A stretch of 23,359 bases of DNA from an uncultured Eubacterium sp. (GTDB taxonomy: Bacteria > Bacillota > Clostridia > Lachnospirales > Lachnospiraceae), in the NCBI GenBank assembly GCA_900552795.1, contig USBB01000036.1:1-23359 (forward strand), read 5' to 3'. Shown here one piece after another: positions 7,379 through 15,276 of this stretch. Both the position numbers and the translations under genes were made by a program. Within the stretch, counting starts at the first letter, position 1; every line of letters starts with the position of its first letter. The notes below the pieces were generated by a model that had not been told where the DNA came from, did not search any database, and saw nothing but the letters and a program-made list of their open reading frames with translations.

Positions 7379-8535
7379 ATGAGATTTGCAGTCAGTTAAA
7401 AGTTAAAACTCTTGATAGTTGGAGCAAATATCATTGTTATAAGCAAGACCATTGGGAAGCATTTTTGAAGTATGTATTACATGAAAAAGAAGACAGAACT
7501 AATGGTATTTATGCTGTTTCTGGTGGATATTGTCATGACATCATTGAGAAGTTATACAAGGGAGAAGTTAAATATGAGGATATGATTGACTTATATGAAG
7601 ACTCCTTGCTGACAATGAATATCGCAGAGTTGAAATATGATAGAAACGATGCTGAAAAGAATGAAAAGATTGCTAATAAGTATGAGAATTGTGTTCGCCA
7701 TTTCTTTAGAAATCACAATGTTATTAAGCAACCACACAGAATTGAGCATTTCATAACAATCAGAATTAGTGATGATATCGTTCTTCAAGGATATATTGAC
7801 TTCTTATTCACAGAAAAATATGTGGATGAAGATGGTAACGAAAGAACAAGAATTAGAATTGTTGATTGGAAAACAAGTACAAGATACACAGGACAGAAGA
7901 TTGATGCAGAGTGTGGTCAGTTGGTAATTTACGCTGAAGGTATTAGACAAGCATTAGGTATTCCGTTAGAGGATATTGTTTGCGAATGGAACTTCCTTAA
8001 ATATGTAACAGTTACATATGAGCAGAAAAACGGTACTTTCAAAGACAGATATGTAGAAAGAAATAGTATAGGCGAGAGTTTAGTTAATACTGCAAAGATG
8101 TGGCTAAAACATTTTGGATATGAAGATGATATTGACTCATATGTAGACACGATGATTCTTGAAAATACTATTGATTGTTTACCAGATGAAGTAAGAGAGA
8201 AGTTTGTTATTAAGGATTGTTATGTAGAAGTTCCTTTGTCAGAAGAAAAAATTGATGAGTTGAAAGCGGATATTATCGAAACAATTCATGATTTCAGAGA
8301 AAAGGAGAGAGAATATAGAGAAACAAAAGATGAGATGTTATTTTGGCAAGACGTAACAGATGCAGATGCTTACAGACTAGCAACCCTATCGGGATACAGT
8401 CGCAAATTACACAAGCCTTACGACACTTATCTTAAAGAACAAGAGATGTTTCAGAATAATACGGACGATGAAGATGACGATATTGAGTCTTTAAATGAGG
8501 AAGATGATTTACTTTCATTCTTAGACAGTCTTTAA
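7351..8535 (+). CDS. RecB/Cas4-like PD-(D/E)XK nuclease
   Basis: 394 residues from TTG, starting inside the primase gene (SD aaaggag, long spacing, with aagga immediately before). The PD-(D/E)XK signature is visible: HDIIEKLY near residue 52, GYIDFLF at about 147-153, VDWKTS at 171-176 (the D-x-K pair), and the QLVIYAEGI helix following it. No clear cluster of four cysteines is present, so it is closer to plain RecB-type phage nucleases than to Fe-S Cas4. The protein ends in an acidic tail, NEEDDLLSFLDSL, strikingly like that of the SSB-like protein (EEDDLLAMLDNM). It probably acts on DNA ends in recombination or replication, possibly with the RecD-like helicase of the same operon. Confidence 0.82.
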   Translation: MARKTREELNEICSQLKVKTLDSWSKYHCYKQDHWEAFLKYVLHEKEDRTNGIYAVSGGYCHDIIEKLYKGEVKYEDMIDLYEDSLLTMNIAELKYDRNDAEKNEKIANKYENCVRHFFRNHNVIKQPHRIEHFITIRISDDIVLQGYIDFLFTEKYVDEDGNERTRIRIVDWKTSTRYTGQKIDAECGQLVIYAEGIRQALGIPLEDIVCEWNFLKYVTVTYEQKNGTFKDRYVERNSIGESLVNTAKMWLKHFGYEDDIDSYVDTMILENTIDCLPDEVREKFVIKDCYVEVPLSEEKIDELKADIIETIHDFREKEREYRETKDEMLFWQDVTDADAYRLATLSGYSRKLHKPYDTYLKEQEMFQNNTDDEDDDIESLNEEDDLLSFLDSL

Positions 8536-8536
8536 A

Positions 8537-8554
8537 AAGAGGTGAAGACACATT
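8537..8554 (+). promoter_or_regulatory. Extended SD and ATT start of the DNA polymerase gene
   Basis: AAGAGGTGA (8537-8545) is followed after six bases by ATT 8552. The TGA inside the SD is in frame and blocks any upstream start. The next canonical start, GTG 8597, would remove the residues carrying the PHP-domain HxH motif. Confidence 0.72.
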
Positions 8555-11500
8555 AATAGATATGAAAATTACCATAAGCATTGCCATGAGAGCAATGTGG
8601 CTACATTAGACTGTGTAGTAAAAAATACAGATTACATAGAAAGAAGTTTAGAGTTGGGTTGTAAAAATTTCTTTACAACTCAACACGGATGGTCAGGAAA
8701 ATTCCTAGAAGCATATGACTTATGCAAAAAGAATAATCTCAAAATGGTTTATGGTGCTGAGTTATATATGGTTAAAGACCGTAAAGAAAAGGATAATTCC
8801 AATTACCATATAATAATCATTGCAAAGAATCAAGATGGATTTTATGAACTCAATGAGATTATGTCTGAGAGTAATAGAAGTGGCTTCTATTATAAACCAA
8901 GAATTGATATCGAGTTAATTAAGAGATTGAATCCAAATAATTTCTTTATCACATCTGCCTGTGTTGGTGGAATTTTAAGACCAAGTGATGATATGAAAAC
9001 ACTGTTTGAAGCAGTATATGGTCATTTTGGTAAGAATTTTTATTTAGAGGTGCAGAATCATCCGTTTGATATTCAGATAAATCATAACAGAAATATGTTA
9101 ATGCTGAAACAACACTATAATATGCAGATTATTCATGCAAACGATAGTCACTATATTTATCCAGAACAAGCAAAGGATAGAGTGAAATTCTTAAAAGGTA
9201 AGGGCATTAACTATGGCGATGAGGATAGTTTTGTTCTTGATTTCCCTGATTATGATACTGTCGTTGAGAGATATAAAAAACAAGGATTGTTATCTGATTG
9301 GCAAATCAAAGAAGCAATGGACAATACTTTAATCTTTGATGAATGTGAAGAATTGCATTTTGATAAAGAGATTAAAATGCCTACAATCTATCCTAATTAT
9401 ACACAAGAGGAAAAGGATAAAGAACTTGCAAAGCACTTATCAGAGAAATGGGATAAGGAGAAAATAAACGTAGATAAGTCACGTTGGCAAGAATATCAGA
9501 AGGGTATTGCTTTTGAATATAAGATTGTCAAAGATACTCAGATGGCAGACTACTTCTTATTTAATGAGAAAATGGTTGAGTTAGCAAAAGAAAAATATGG
9601 TGGTGTTTTATCAAGAACAGGTAGAGGTTCAGCAGTTTCCTTCTATATTAATAAGTTGCTTGGTTTCACAGAGATTGATAGGTTCACTGCACCCGTACCT
9701 TTATACCCAACACGTTTTATGAGTACTGCGAGAATCTTAGAAACGAGGTCATTACCAGATATTGACCAGAACTGGGCTGATGTATCTGCACCTATATTAG
9801 CTTCTAAAGAATTGCTTGGTGAAGATGGTATCTATTATATGTATGCTTTAGGAACTATGAAAGAGTCATCTGCTTTTAGAAACTTGTGTAGAGCATATGA
9901 TATTCCAATGGACGAGTACAACGAAGTTGGTAAGAATTTAGATGCTTTCAGAAATGATAAGAAGTGGAAACCTATTATAGATGAAGCACAGAAATATATA
10001 GGTACAATCGAAAGTATTTCACCTAGTCCATGTAGTTTTGTTTTATCTAATAAACCATTGCCAAGAGAATTAGGTTTAATTCGTGTAGGAAATGAATTGT
10101 GTGCTTGCATTGATGGTTATACATCTGATGTGTGGAAGTTTTTGAAGAATGACTACTTAACCGTAAAAGTATGGAAGATAATTTCAGATTTTTATAAGAT
10201 GATTGGTCAACCTATTCCAAATATCCGAGAGTTACTGCAAAAGGTAGATGATAGGACTTGGAAGTTATACGAAGATGGTATGACAGCAACATTAAATCAA
10301 GCAGATACAGATATTTCAACATCAATGCTAAAACGTTATAAACCACAGACGGATGCAGAGATGAGTGCATTTGTGGCTGCGATTAGACCAGGATTTGCAA
10401 GTTTGGTAAATACATTTCTTGATAGAGAACCTTATAGTACAGGTGTTACAGAAATCGACGAGATTCTACAACCAAGTTATCACTTTATGTTATATCAAGA
10501 ATCTATTATGGCTTTCTTGGTTTGGTGTGGTATGAAAGAAGACCACACATATGACATCATCAAGAAAATCAGTAAAAAGAAGTTTACACCTGAAGCAAAA
10601 GAAGAATTAAGGCAAGAACTATTGGCAGGTTACAAATCAAAACTTGGTACAGAAGAAGGTTTTGATGAAGTATGGCAAGTTGTAGATGACGCTGCACGAT
10701 ACAGTTTCAACGCATCTCATGCCGTTTCAGTAGCTTATGACAGTATCTATGGAGCAGAAGCTAAAGAGCATCATCCATTAGAATACTTCACGACAGTTTT
10801 GAATGAATACCAGTCTGATAATGAAAAGACAAGTCGTATCATTGCAGAGTTAGATTATTTTGGCATTCATTTAGAGAATATTAAGTTTGGTAAATCCAAG
10901 AGCAAATACACATTTGATAGAAATACCAATACGATTTATAAGTCGATTTCTTCTATTAAATATTGTAATGAAGTTATTGCAAACGAATTGTATGAGTTAG
11001 GGAGAAATAATACATATAAGGATTTTGTAGATGTTATCAGAGATATTAAAACAAAAACATCTGTAAACTCAAGACAGTTACAGATACTTACTATATTAAA
11101 TTTTTTTTCAGATTATGGTTCTAACAAAAAACTACTTCAAATCATTGAAATGTTTGAAAAGTTCCATGATAGAAAGCAAATCAAGAAATCGGATGTAGAA
11201 GTATTAGGTATAGATTTGAATGAGTTTGAAGGATGTTATGATAACGAAACACCAAAAATGTACAAAGAGTTACACATGGATAGATATGTTGAAAAGATGT
11301 CCAAGAAGATTGAAGACAAACCACTATCTATTAAGGAACAGATAAAGTATGAACAAGAATATCTTGAATACATTATATATTCCAATCCAAAAGTTCCAAA
11401 GAATATGTTTTATGTTGTAGAAGCAAAGTTTTACAAGGATAAGACTAAACCATATCTCAATTTATATAATCTGAGAACTGGTGACACTTTAAAAACCAAG

Positions 11501-11659
11501 ATTACATCTGGTAAGAGTTTTGTTGAAAGACCTTTTCAAACAGGAAATGTAATCAATGTCACAGAATTTAGAGAGAAAAACAAGATGAAAATGGTTAATG
11601 GCGAATGGGTCAAAACACCTGAAATGGAGAAGATAGTAGTAGGATGGGATGTTTACTAA
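8552..11659 (+). CDS. DNA polymerase III alpha-like (C family), probable ATT start
   Basis: 1035 residues from ATT 8552. An N-terminal PHP domain begins with YHKHCHESN (residues 7-15) and continues with FFTTQHG, YGAELYMV and HANDSHYIYP. The usual Asp of the TDHG motif is Gln here (TQHG), so PHP activity may be altered. The palm follows: RTGRGSAVSFYINKLLG (about 352-368) and PDIDQNWAD, with catalytic aspartates at about 403 and 405. Conserved family sequence continues through YQESIMAFLVW, ISKKKF and YSFNASHAVSVAYDS to a C-terminal domain with possible OB-like strands. It is shorter than host DnaE or PolC and has no inserted DEDD exonuclease. This is the replicative polymerase of the phage, next to its helicase and primase. 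Confidence 0.9.
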   Translation: MNRYENYHKHCHESNVATLDCVVKNTDYIERSLELGCKNFFTTQHGWSGKFLEAYDLCKKNNLKMVYGAELYMVKDRKEKDNSNYHIIIIAKNQDGFYELNEIMSESNRSGFYYKPRIDIELIKRLNPNNFFITSACVGGILRPSDDMKTLFEAVYGHFGKNFYLEVQNHPFDIQINHNRNMLMLKQHYNMQIIHANDSHYIYPEQAKDRVKFLKGKGINYGDEDSFVLDFPDYDTVVERYKKQGLLSDWQIKEAMDNTLIFDECEELHFDKEIKMPTIYPNYTQEEKDKELAKHLSEKWDKEKINVDKSRWQEYQKGIAFEYKIVKDTQMADYFLFNEKMVELAKEKYGGVLSRTGRGSAVSFYINKLLGFTEIDRFTAPVPLYPTRFMSTARILETRSLPDIDQNWADVSAPILASKELLGEDGIYYMYALGTMKESSAFRNLCRAYDIPMDEYNEVGKNLDAFRNDKKWKPIIDEAQKYIGTIESISPSPCSFVLSNKPLPRELGLIRVGNELCACIDGYTSDVWKFLKNDYLTVKVWKIISDFYKMIGQPIPNIRELLQKVDDRTWKLYEDGMTATLNQADTDISTSMLKRYKPQTDAEMSAFVAAIRPGFASLVNTFLDREPYSTGVTEIDEILQPSYHFMLYQESIMAFLVWCGMKEDHTYDIIKKISKKKFTPEAKEELRQELLAGYKSKLGTEEGFDEVWQVVDDAARYSFNASHAVSVAYDSIYGAEAKEHHPLEYFTTVLNEYQSDNEKTSRIIAELDYFGIHLENIKFGKSKSKYTFDRNTNTIYKSISSIKYCNEVIANELYELGRNNTYKDFVDVIRDIKTKTSVNSRQLQILTILNFFSDYGSNKKLLQIIEMFEKFHDRKQIKKSDVEVLGIDLNEFEGCYDNETPKMYKELHMDRYVEKMSKKIEDKPLSIKEQIKYEQEYLEYIIYSNPKVPKNMFYVVEAKFYKDKTKPYLNLYNLRTGDTLKTKITSGKSFVERPFQTGNVINVTEFREKNKMKMVNGEWVKTPEMEKIVVGWDVY

Positions 11660-11664
11660 TAAGG

Positions 11665-11680
11665 AAGGAGTGAGAATACG
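11665..11680 (+). promoter_or_regulatory. SD and ACG start of the RecD-like gene
   Basis: AAGGAGTGA (11665-11673) is followed after four bases by ACG 11678. A TAA in the same frame at 11660-11662 limits the upstream extension. The next canonical start is GTG 11720, with no clear SD. No ATG, GTG or TTG lies within reach of the SD. Confidence 0.6.
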
Positions 11681-13921
11681 GATAAGATAGTTGATTTTAA
11701 GTGTACACCAGAAAGATTAGTGTTTAACTCTGATGAATATAAAATCTATGGATGCTCGGTGAATTCATTCGAGTATCCACAGATTCAGATTGGCAAGTAT
11801 GGTACATGCACTGTTAAAGGTAACGTACAAGAGTTAAATCTTGGTGTTGAATACACAGTGAAAGCAAAAGAAATTTCTGATAAATATGGTGTGGGATATG
11901 AAATCATCAATATTAAAAGAGAGAAACCAACAACATTAGCTGCGACTCGCAACTTCCTCTATGAAATATTGACTCCTAATCAGACAGATACTTTGTTAGA
12001 GGCATATCCTGACATTGTAGACAGAATTATGAACAACAGACTTGATGATGTTGATTTAAATAGGACTAAAGGTATTAAGGATTATACATTCAATGTCATC
12101 AAACAGAAAGTAATTGAAAATTTCAAGTTAGCAGATTTGGTAGAGGAATTTAGAGGTTTATTCAGTCTTTCTATCATTAAGAAACTGTATGATAAATACC
12201 CATCTGTTGAAAAAATCAAGGAAGTTATTAGAACTGAACCATATGAATGTCTATGTAGATTGAGTGGTATTGGTTTTAAAACAGCAGATGGTATGTTGCT
12301 TACATTAGAAAAAGAGTCAAAGCAGTGTAAAGAAAATGGAAAAAATCCAATATTATTCTTTGGATTTGACCTAAAACCTTCTTATCAGAGAGCGAAAGCG
12401 TGTGTTGATTACATTCTTAATGAGAATGAAACCAATGGTAATACATATGTAAAGGTAGGAGAACTCAAGAAACAGTTTGAAATCTTAGTACCAGAAGCAA
12501 TAGCAAACTTACCATTGATACTCAAAGGTGATAATGATGTGATTTTTGATAGAGAATCGTTGAGTGTTTGCAGAAAAGAAACGTATGAAACAGAGAAGTA
12601 TATAGCAGAGAAGATTAAAGAAGGATTACAAATCAACACAGAATGGGATTGTGATTGTAGTAAATTTAGAAGCTTAGATGGATTTGATTTAACAACAGAC
12701 CAGTGCAAAACATCTGAATATATGTGTAAACACAATATAGTAATGTTGGTTGGGTATGGTGGCGCTGGCAAATCGTCAAGCACACAAGCCTTCGTAAATC
12801 TCTTGAAACATTACTATAAATCATTCTTATTATTAGCACCTACTGGTAGAGCTGCAAAGGTTTTATCTGGATTTACAGGCGAAAATGCTATGACAATTCA
12901 TAGAGGATTAGGGTATATGCCACCTAATGAATGGTGTTATAACGAAGAAAATCCAATTCCACATGATGTAGTAATCGTTGATGAGTTCTCAATGGTAGAC
13001 ATTTTCTTATTTAGACGTTTGTTGGAGGCTATTGATTTTAACAGAACTAAGTTATTGCTTATCGGTGACGATGCACAGATACCTTCAGTTGGTGCAGGTA
13101 ATGTGTTATATGACTTACTTTGTTATGGCAAAATACCAACAATCACACTTGATAAGGTGTTCAGATATGGTAAAGGTGGATTATCAACTGTAGCAACAGA
13201 CGCAAGAACACAGACAGAATTCTTAGATAAGAATAAGAAAGGTATGCAAGTGTTTGGAGAAGACCAATCATATGTGTTTATGCCTTTACAACAAGATGGA
13301 ATAGTTGATTATACAGTTAAGCTATATAAAACTCTTCTTACAAAAGGATACAAGGTAGAAGACATTGCGGTTTTATCTTGTTATAACGTTGGCGATTATG
13401 GTGTTACTGAACTGAATAAGAGATTACAAAATGCTGTTAATCCAAATCCAGATGCAAAAATCGTATTTGGCGATTCTGAATTTAGACACAATGATATTGT
13501 AATGAACTATGCAAATGACTACAAAGCTGTTCTATACAATGAAGAATATTTAGATGATAAGAATACAACATTTATTGCCAATGGTGAGTCAGGAATGGTG
13601 GATAAGATATTTCATAATTCGATGGTATCAAATTATGATGGAACACTTATTTATTATGACAAAGGTAAATTGAAGAATATCAGGTTAGCATATGCAATAA
13701 CAACGCATAAATCTCAGGGTGGACAGTTCAAGGTAGTAATTTTGGTTACACCTCGTAGCCACACATTTATGCTTAATTCCAATCTTTTATATGTAGGAAT
13801 AAGTAGAGCAAAAGAAAAATGTTATCACTTAGGAGAAATAAAAACTATAAACAATGCACTTAAAAAGAAAGAAAACTTCGATAGAAAGACATTGTTAGGT
13901 AGTTTTTTACAAGCAAGTTAG
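11678..13921 (+). CDS. RecD2-like superfamily 1 helicase, probable ACG start
   Basis: 747 residues from ACG 11678, or 733 from GTG 11720. The N-terminal region contains a helix-hairpin-helix segment (LCRLSGIGFKTADGMLLTL), typical of RecD2/TraA-type helicases. The motor has Walker A GYGGAGKSS around residue 358, DEFSMVD (motif II) near 433, LLIGDDAQIPSVGAG (motif III), DKVFRYG (motif IV), YAITTHKSQG (motif V) and LLYVGISRAKEKCY (motif VI). It is a 5'-3' DNA helicase by family. The neighbouring RecB-like nuclease and polymerase suggest end processing or fork restart. Three bases or fewer separate this frame from the polymerase stop region, so the two genes are tightly linked. Confidence 0.88.
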   Translation, partial: TDKIVDFKCTPERLVFNSDEYKIYGCSVNSFEYPQIQIGKYGTCTVKGNVQELNLGVEYTVKAKEISDKYGVGYEIINIKREKPTTLAATRNFLYEILTPNQTDTLLEAYPDIVDRIMNNRLDDVDLNRTKGIKDYTFNVIKQKVIENFKLADLVEEFRGLFSLSIIKKLYDKYPSVEKIKEVIRTEPYECLCRLSGIGFKTADGMLLTLEKESKQCKENGKNPILFFGFDLKPSYQRAKACVDYILNENETNGNTYVKVGELKKQFEILVPEAIANLPLILKGDNDVIFDRESLSVCRKETYETEKYIAEKIKEGLQINTEWDCDCSKFRSLDGFDLTTDQCKTSEYMCKHNIVMLVGYGGAGKSSSTQAFVNLLKHYYKSFLLLAPTGRAAKVLSGFTGENAMTIHRGLGYMPPNEWCYNEENPIPHDVVIVDEFSMVDIFLFRRLLEAIDFNRTKLLLIGDDAQIPSVGAGNVLYDLLCYGKIPTITLDKVFRYGKGGLSTVATDARTQTEFLDKNKKGMQVFGEDQSYVFMPLQQDGIVDYTVKLYKTLLTKGYKVEDIAVLSCYNVGDYGVTELNKRLQNAVNPNPDAKIVFGDSEFRHNDIVMNYANDYKAVLYNEEYLDDKNTTFIANGESGMVDKIFHNSMVSNYDGTLIYYDKGKLKNIRLAYAITTHKSQGGQFKVVILVTPRSHTFMLNSNLLYVGISRAKEKCYHLGEIKTINNALKKKENFDRKTLLGSFLQAS

Positions 13922-13931
13922 GAGGAATATA

Positions 13932-14705
13932 TTGGAGAAGAAAGATAAACAGTTGGTTTTTGAACCGTTATTAAAGGATTTTGAGACGGATATGTTTAAG
14001 GCGTATTTCAATGATATGGTTGGCGAGATACCTGATTACATATTTACAATGCCGAGTAGTACAAGTGGTAAATATCATAATGCTACTCAATGTGAAAAAT
14101 TTGGTCAGATTTATCATGAATATATGTTTGCAAGTATTCTTAATCATCGACTTAGATTGAAAGGGAATAGAGAAAAATATAGTACACCAGAAATTAGAGA
14201 CTGTATGAGATGTGTGCCTGTATTTCATGATGCTATTAAATGTGGATTGGACGGATCAACATATACAGTACATAACCATCCAATGTTAGCTGCTGAATGG
14301 GTAAGAAATACAAAAGTAGAACATGATATTTCAAATGAGTATAAAGAAATGATTGCAGGTATGTGTGAAGCACATAGCGGTGAATGGACTACAAATAAAA
14401 GAAGTAGTGTCATCTTGCCTGAACCAAGGAATGATATGGAGTTATTTATTCATGAATGCGACATTCTAAGTTCAAGAGCAGATTTGGATATGATTATTCC
14501 ACAAGAATTAAAAGATATTCTTTCAGTTAATAGCACAACTGATGTAGAAGTCGAAGATGTAACATTAGAAAACTATCGAATTACATTTGGGAAATATTCT
14601 GGTAAGACGTTATTGGAAATTCGTGAAGAAAATCCTGGATATATCAGATGGATGAAAGAAAAGATTGAAGACGAGCCTATTAAGAGCCTATTAATGCAAA
14701 TGTAA
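13932..14705 (+). CDS. HD-domain hydrolase with ExoX-like C-terminal domain
   Basis: 257 residues, TTG start with SD ggagg six bases upstream. An HD-type metal site is visible: a first histidine in the KYHNATQCEKFGQIYHEY region, the HD pair in VFHDAIKCG (about residue 97), NHPMLAAEW, MCEAHSGEW, and a distal Asp in IHECDILSSRADLD. Such proteins hydrolyse phosphate esters of nucleotides or cyclic nucleotides. The last ~45 residues are separate: ITFGKYSGKTLLEIREENP then GYIRWM, a small domain also found at the end of ExoX-type exonucleases and in many short phage proteins. The pairing suggests a nucleotide or DNA-end substrate. It ends the replication block. The substrate cannot be told from sequence. 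Confidence 0.78.
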   Translation: MEKKDKQLVFEPLLKDFETDMFKAYFNDMVGEIPDYIFTMPSSTSGKYHNATQCEKFGQIYHEYMFASILNHRLRLKGNREKYSTPEIRDCMRCVPVFHDAIKCGLDGSTYTVHNHPMLAAEWVRNTKVEHDISNEYKEMIAGMCEAHSGEWTTNKRSSVILPEPRNDMELFIHECDILSSRADLDMIIPQELKDILSVNSTTDVEVEDVTLENYRITFGKYSGKTLLEIREENPGYIRWMKEKIEDEPIKSLLMQM

Positions 14706-14720
14706 TAAAATTAACAACTA

Positions 14721-14756
14721 TATATAGTGGTAAATAAACTGCATAACCACTATATA
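14721..14756 (+). repeat. 11-bp inverted repeat after the HD gene
   Basis: TATATAGTGGT (14721-14731) and ACCACTATATA (14746-14756) pair perfectly around a 14-base loop. A second small stem (GACT ... AGTC, 14757-14770) follows at once. No T-run follows, so it is a poor intrinsic terminator; an operator or a transcript-end stabilising hairpin is possible. Confidence 0.5.
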
Positions 14757-14795
14757 GACTGATTTTAGTCATGAAATAGGACTTTTATTGTTATT

Positions 14796-14836
14796 TTGAC
14801 ATTCTAATTGACAAAGATGATATGCAAGAGTTTAAG
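14796..14836 (+). promoter_or_regulatory. Candidate sigma70-type promoter for the second module
   Basis: Two TTGACA boxes occur 12 bases apart (14796-14801 and 14808-14813). The second is followed, 17 bases on, by TTTAAG (14831-14836), a four-of-six match to TATAAT. They lie in the 197-base gap (14706-14902) between the replication block and the membrane/nucleotide genes. The -10 element is weak. The same stretch also reads as an open frame of about 25 codons with no start, so the boxes may be chance. Confidence 0.3.
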
Positions 14837-14902
14837 AATTTTATAAAAGAAATGTAAGCAATAAATTTACGCTTTTAAGGTATGTAAGAAAGGAAACATA
14901 AA

Positions 14903-15241
14903 ATGGTTGAAATATTAGCTGTTTATTACACATTTATTTTCATTTATGTTGGAATTCTTTGTCCTTTAGTAGTTTTTTTTAATGGTGACAAAGTATATAA
15001 AATGGAGGAAATATTGTCCTCAAAAAAACATTTTATAAGATGTATATTTATGTATCAATTCGCAATATATGATTTTTTCTCTGATTATATCAATAAGGTA
15101 GGAATAATCATCTTAGAAATTTTAACAACTGTTAGTGTATGGTTTTTAAACATTATTATATTCACATTACTATGCGTTTCAATGATTCTCAAATGGCTAT
15201 GCATTGGATTTTATAAAGTTTTTAAAAACAATAAAAAATAG
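14903..15241 (+). CDS. Small integral membrane protein, 112 aa
   Basis: ATG start with SD aaaggaaa. Hydrophobic segments are visible at about residues 3-25 (ILAVYYTFIFIYVGILCPL) and about 65-100 (IIILEILTTVSVWFLNIII, then LLCVSMILKWLC). A more polar, basic stretch lies between them, and a basic tail (KVFKNNKK) probably faces the cytoplasm. No enzymatic motif. It directly precedes the membrane-anchored SleB hydrolase, so a role in envelope alteration, lysis or superinfection exclusion is conceivable, but this rests on position only. Base composition is clearly more AT-rich than in the replication block, suggesting a different origin. Confidence 0.7.
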   Translation: MVEILAVYYTFIFIYVGILCPLVVFFNGDKVYKMEEILSSKKHFIRCIFMYQFAIYDFFSDYINKVGIIILEILTTVSVWFLNIIIFTLLCVSMILKWLCIGFYKVFKNNKK

Positions 15242-15276
15242 TATATGTAAATATAAATTAAACGTAAGGAGGAAAT

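Noticed and set aside
7351..8535. Cas4 of a CRISPR adaptation system
   Set aside because: No cas1, cas2 or repeats nearby and no four-cysteine Fe-S cluster seen; a phage RecB-type nuclease fits the context.
14721..14770. Intrinsic terminator after the HD gene
   Set aside because: The stem is AT-rich and no T-run follows; it is kept only as an inverted repeat.
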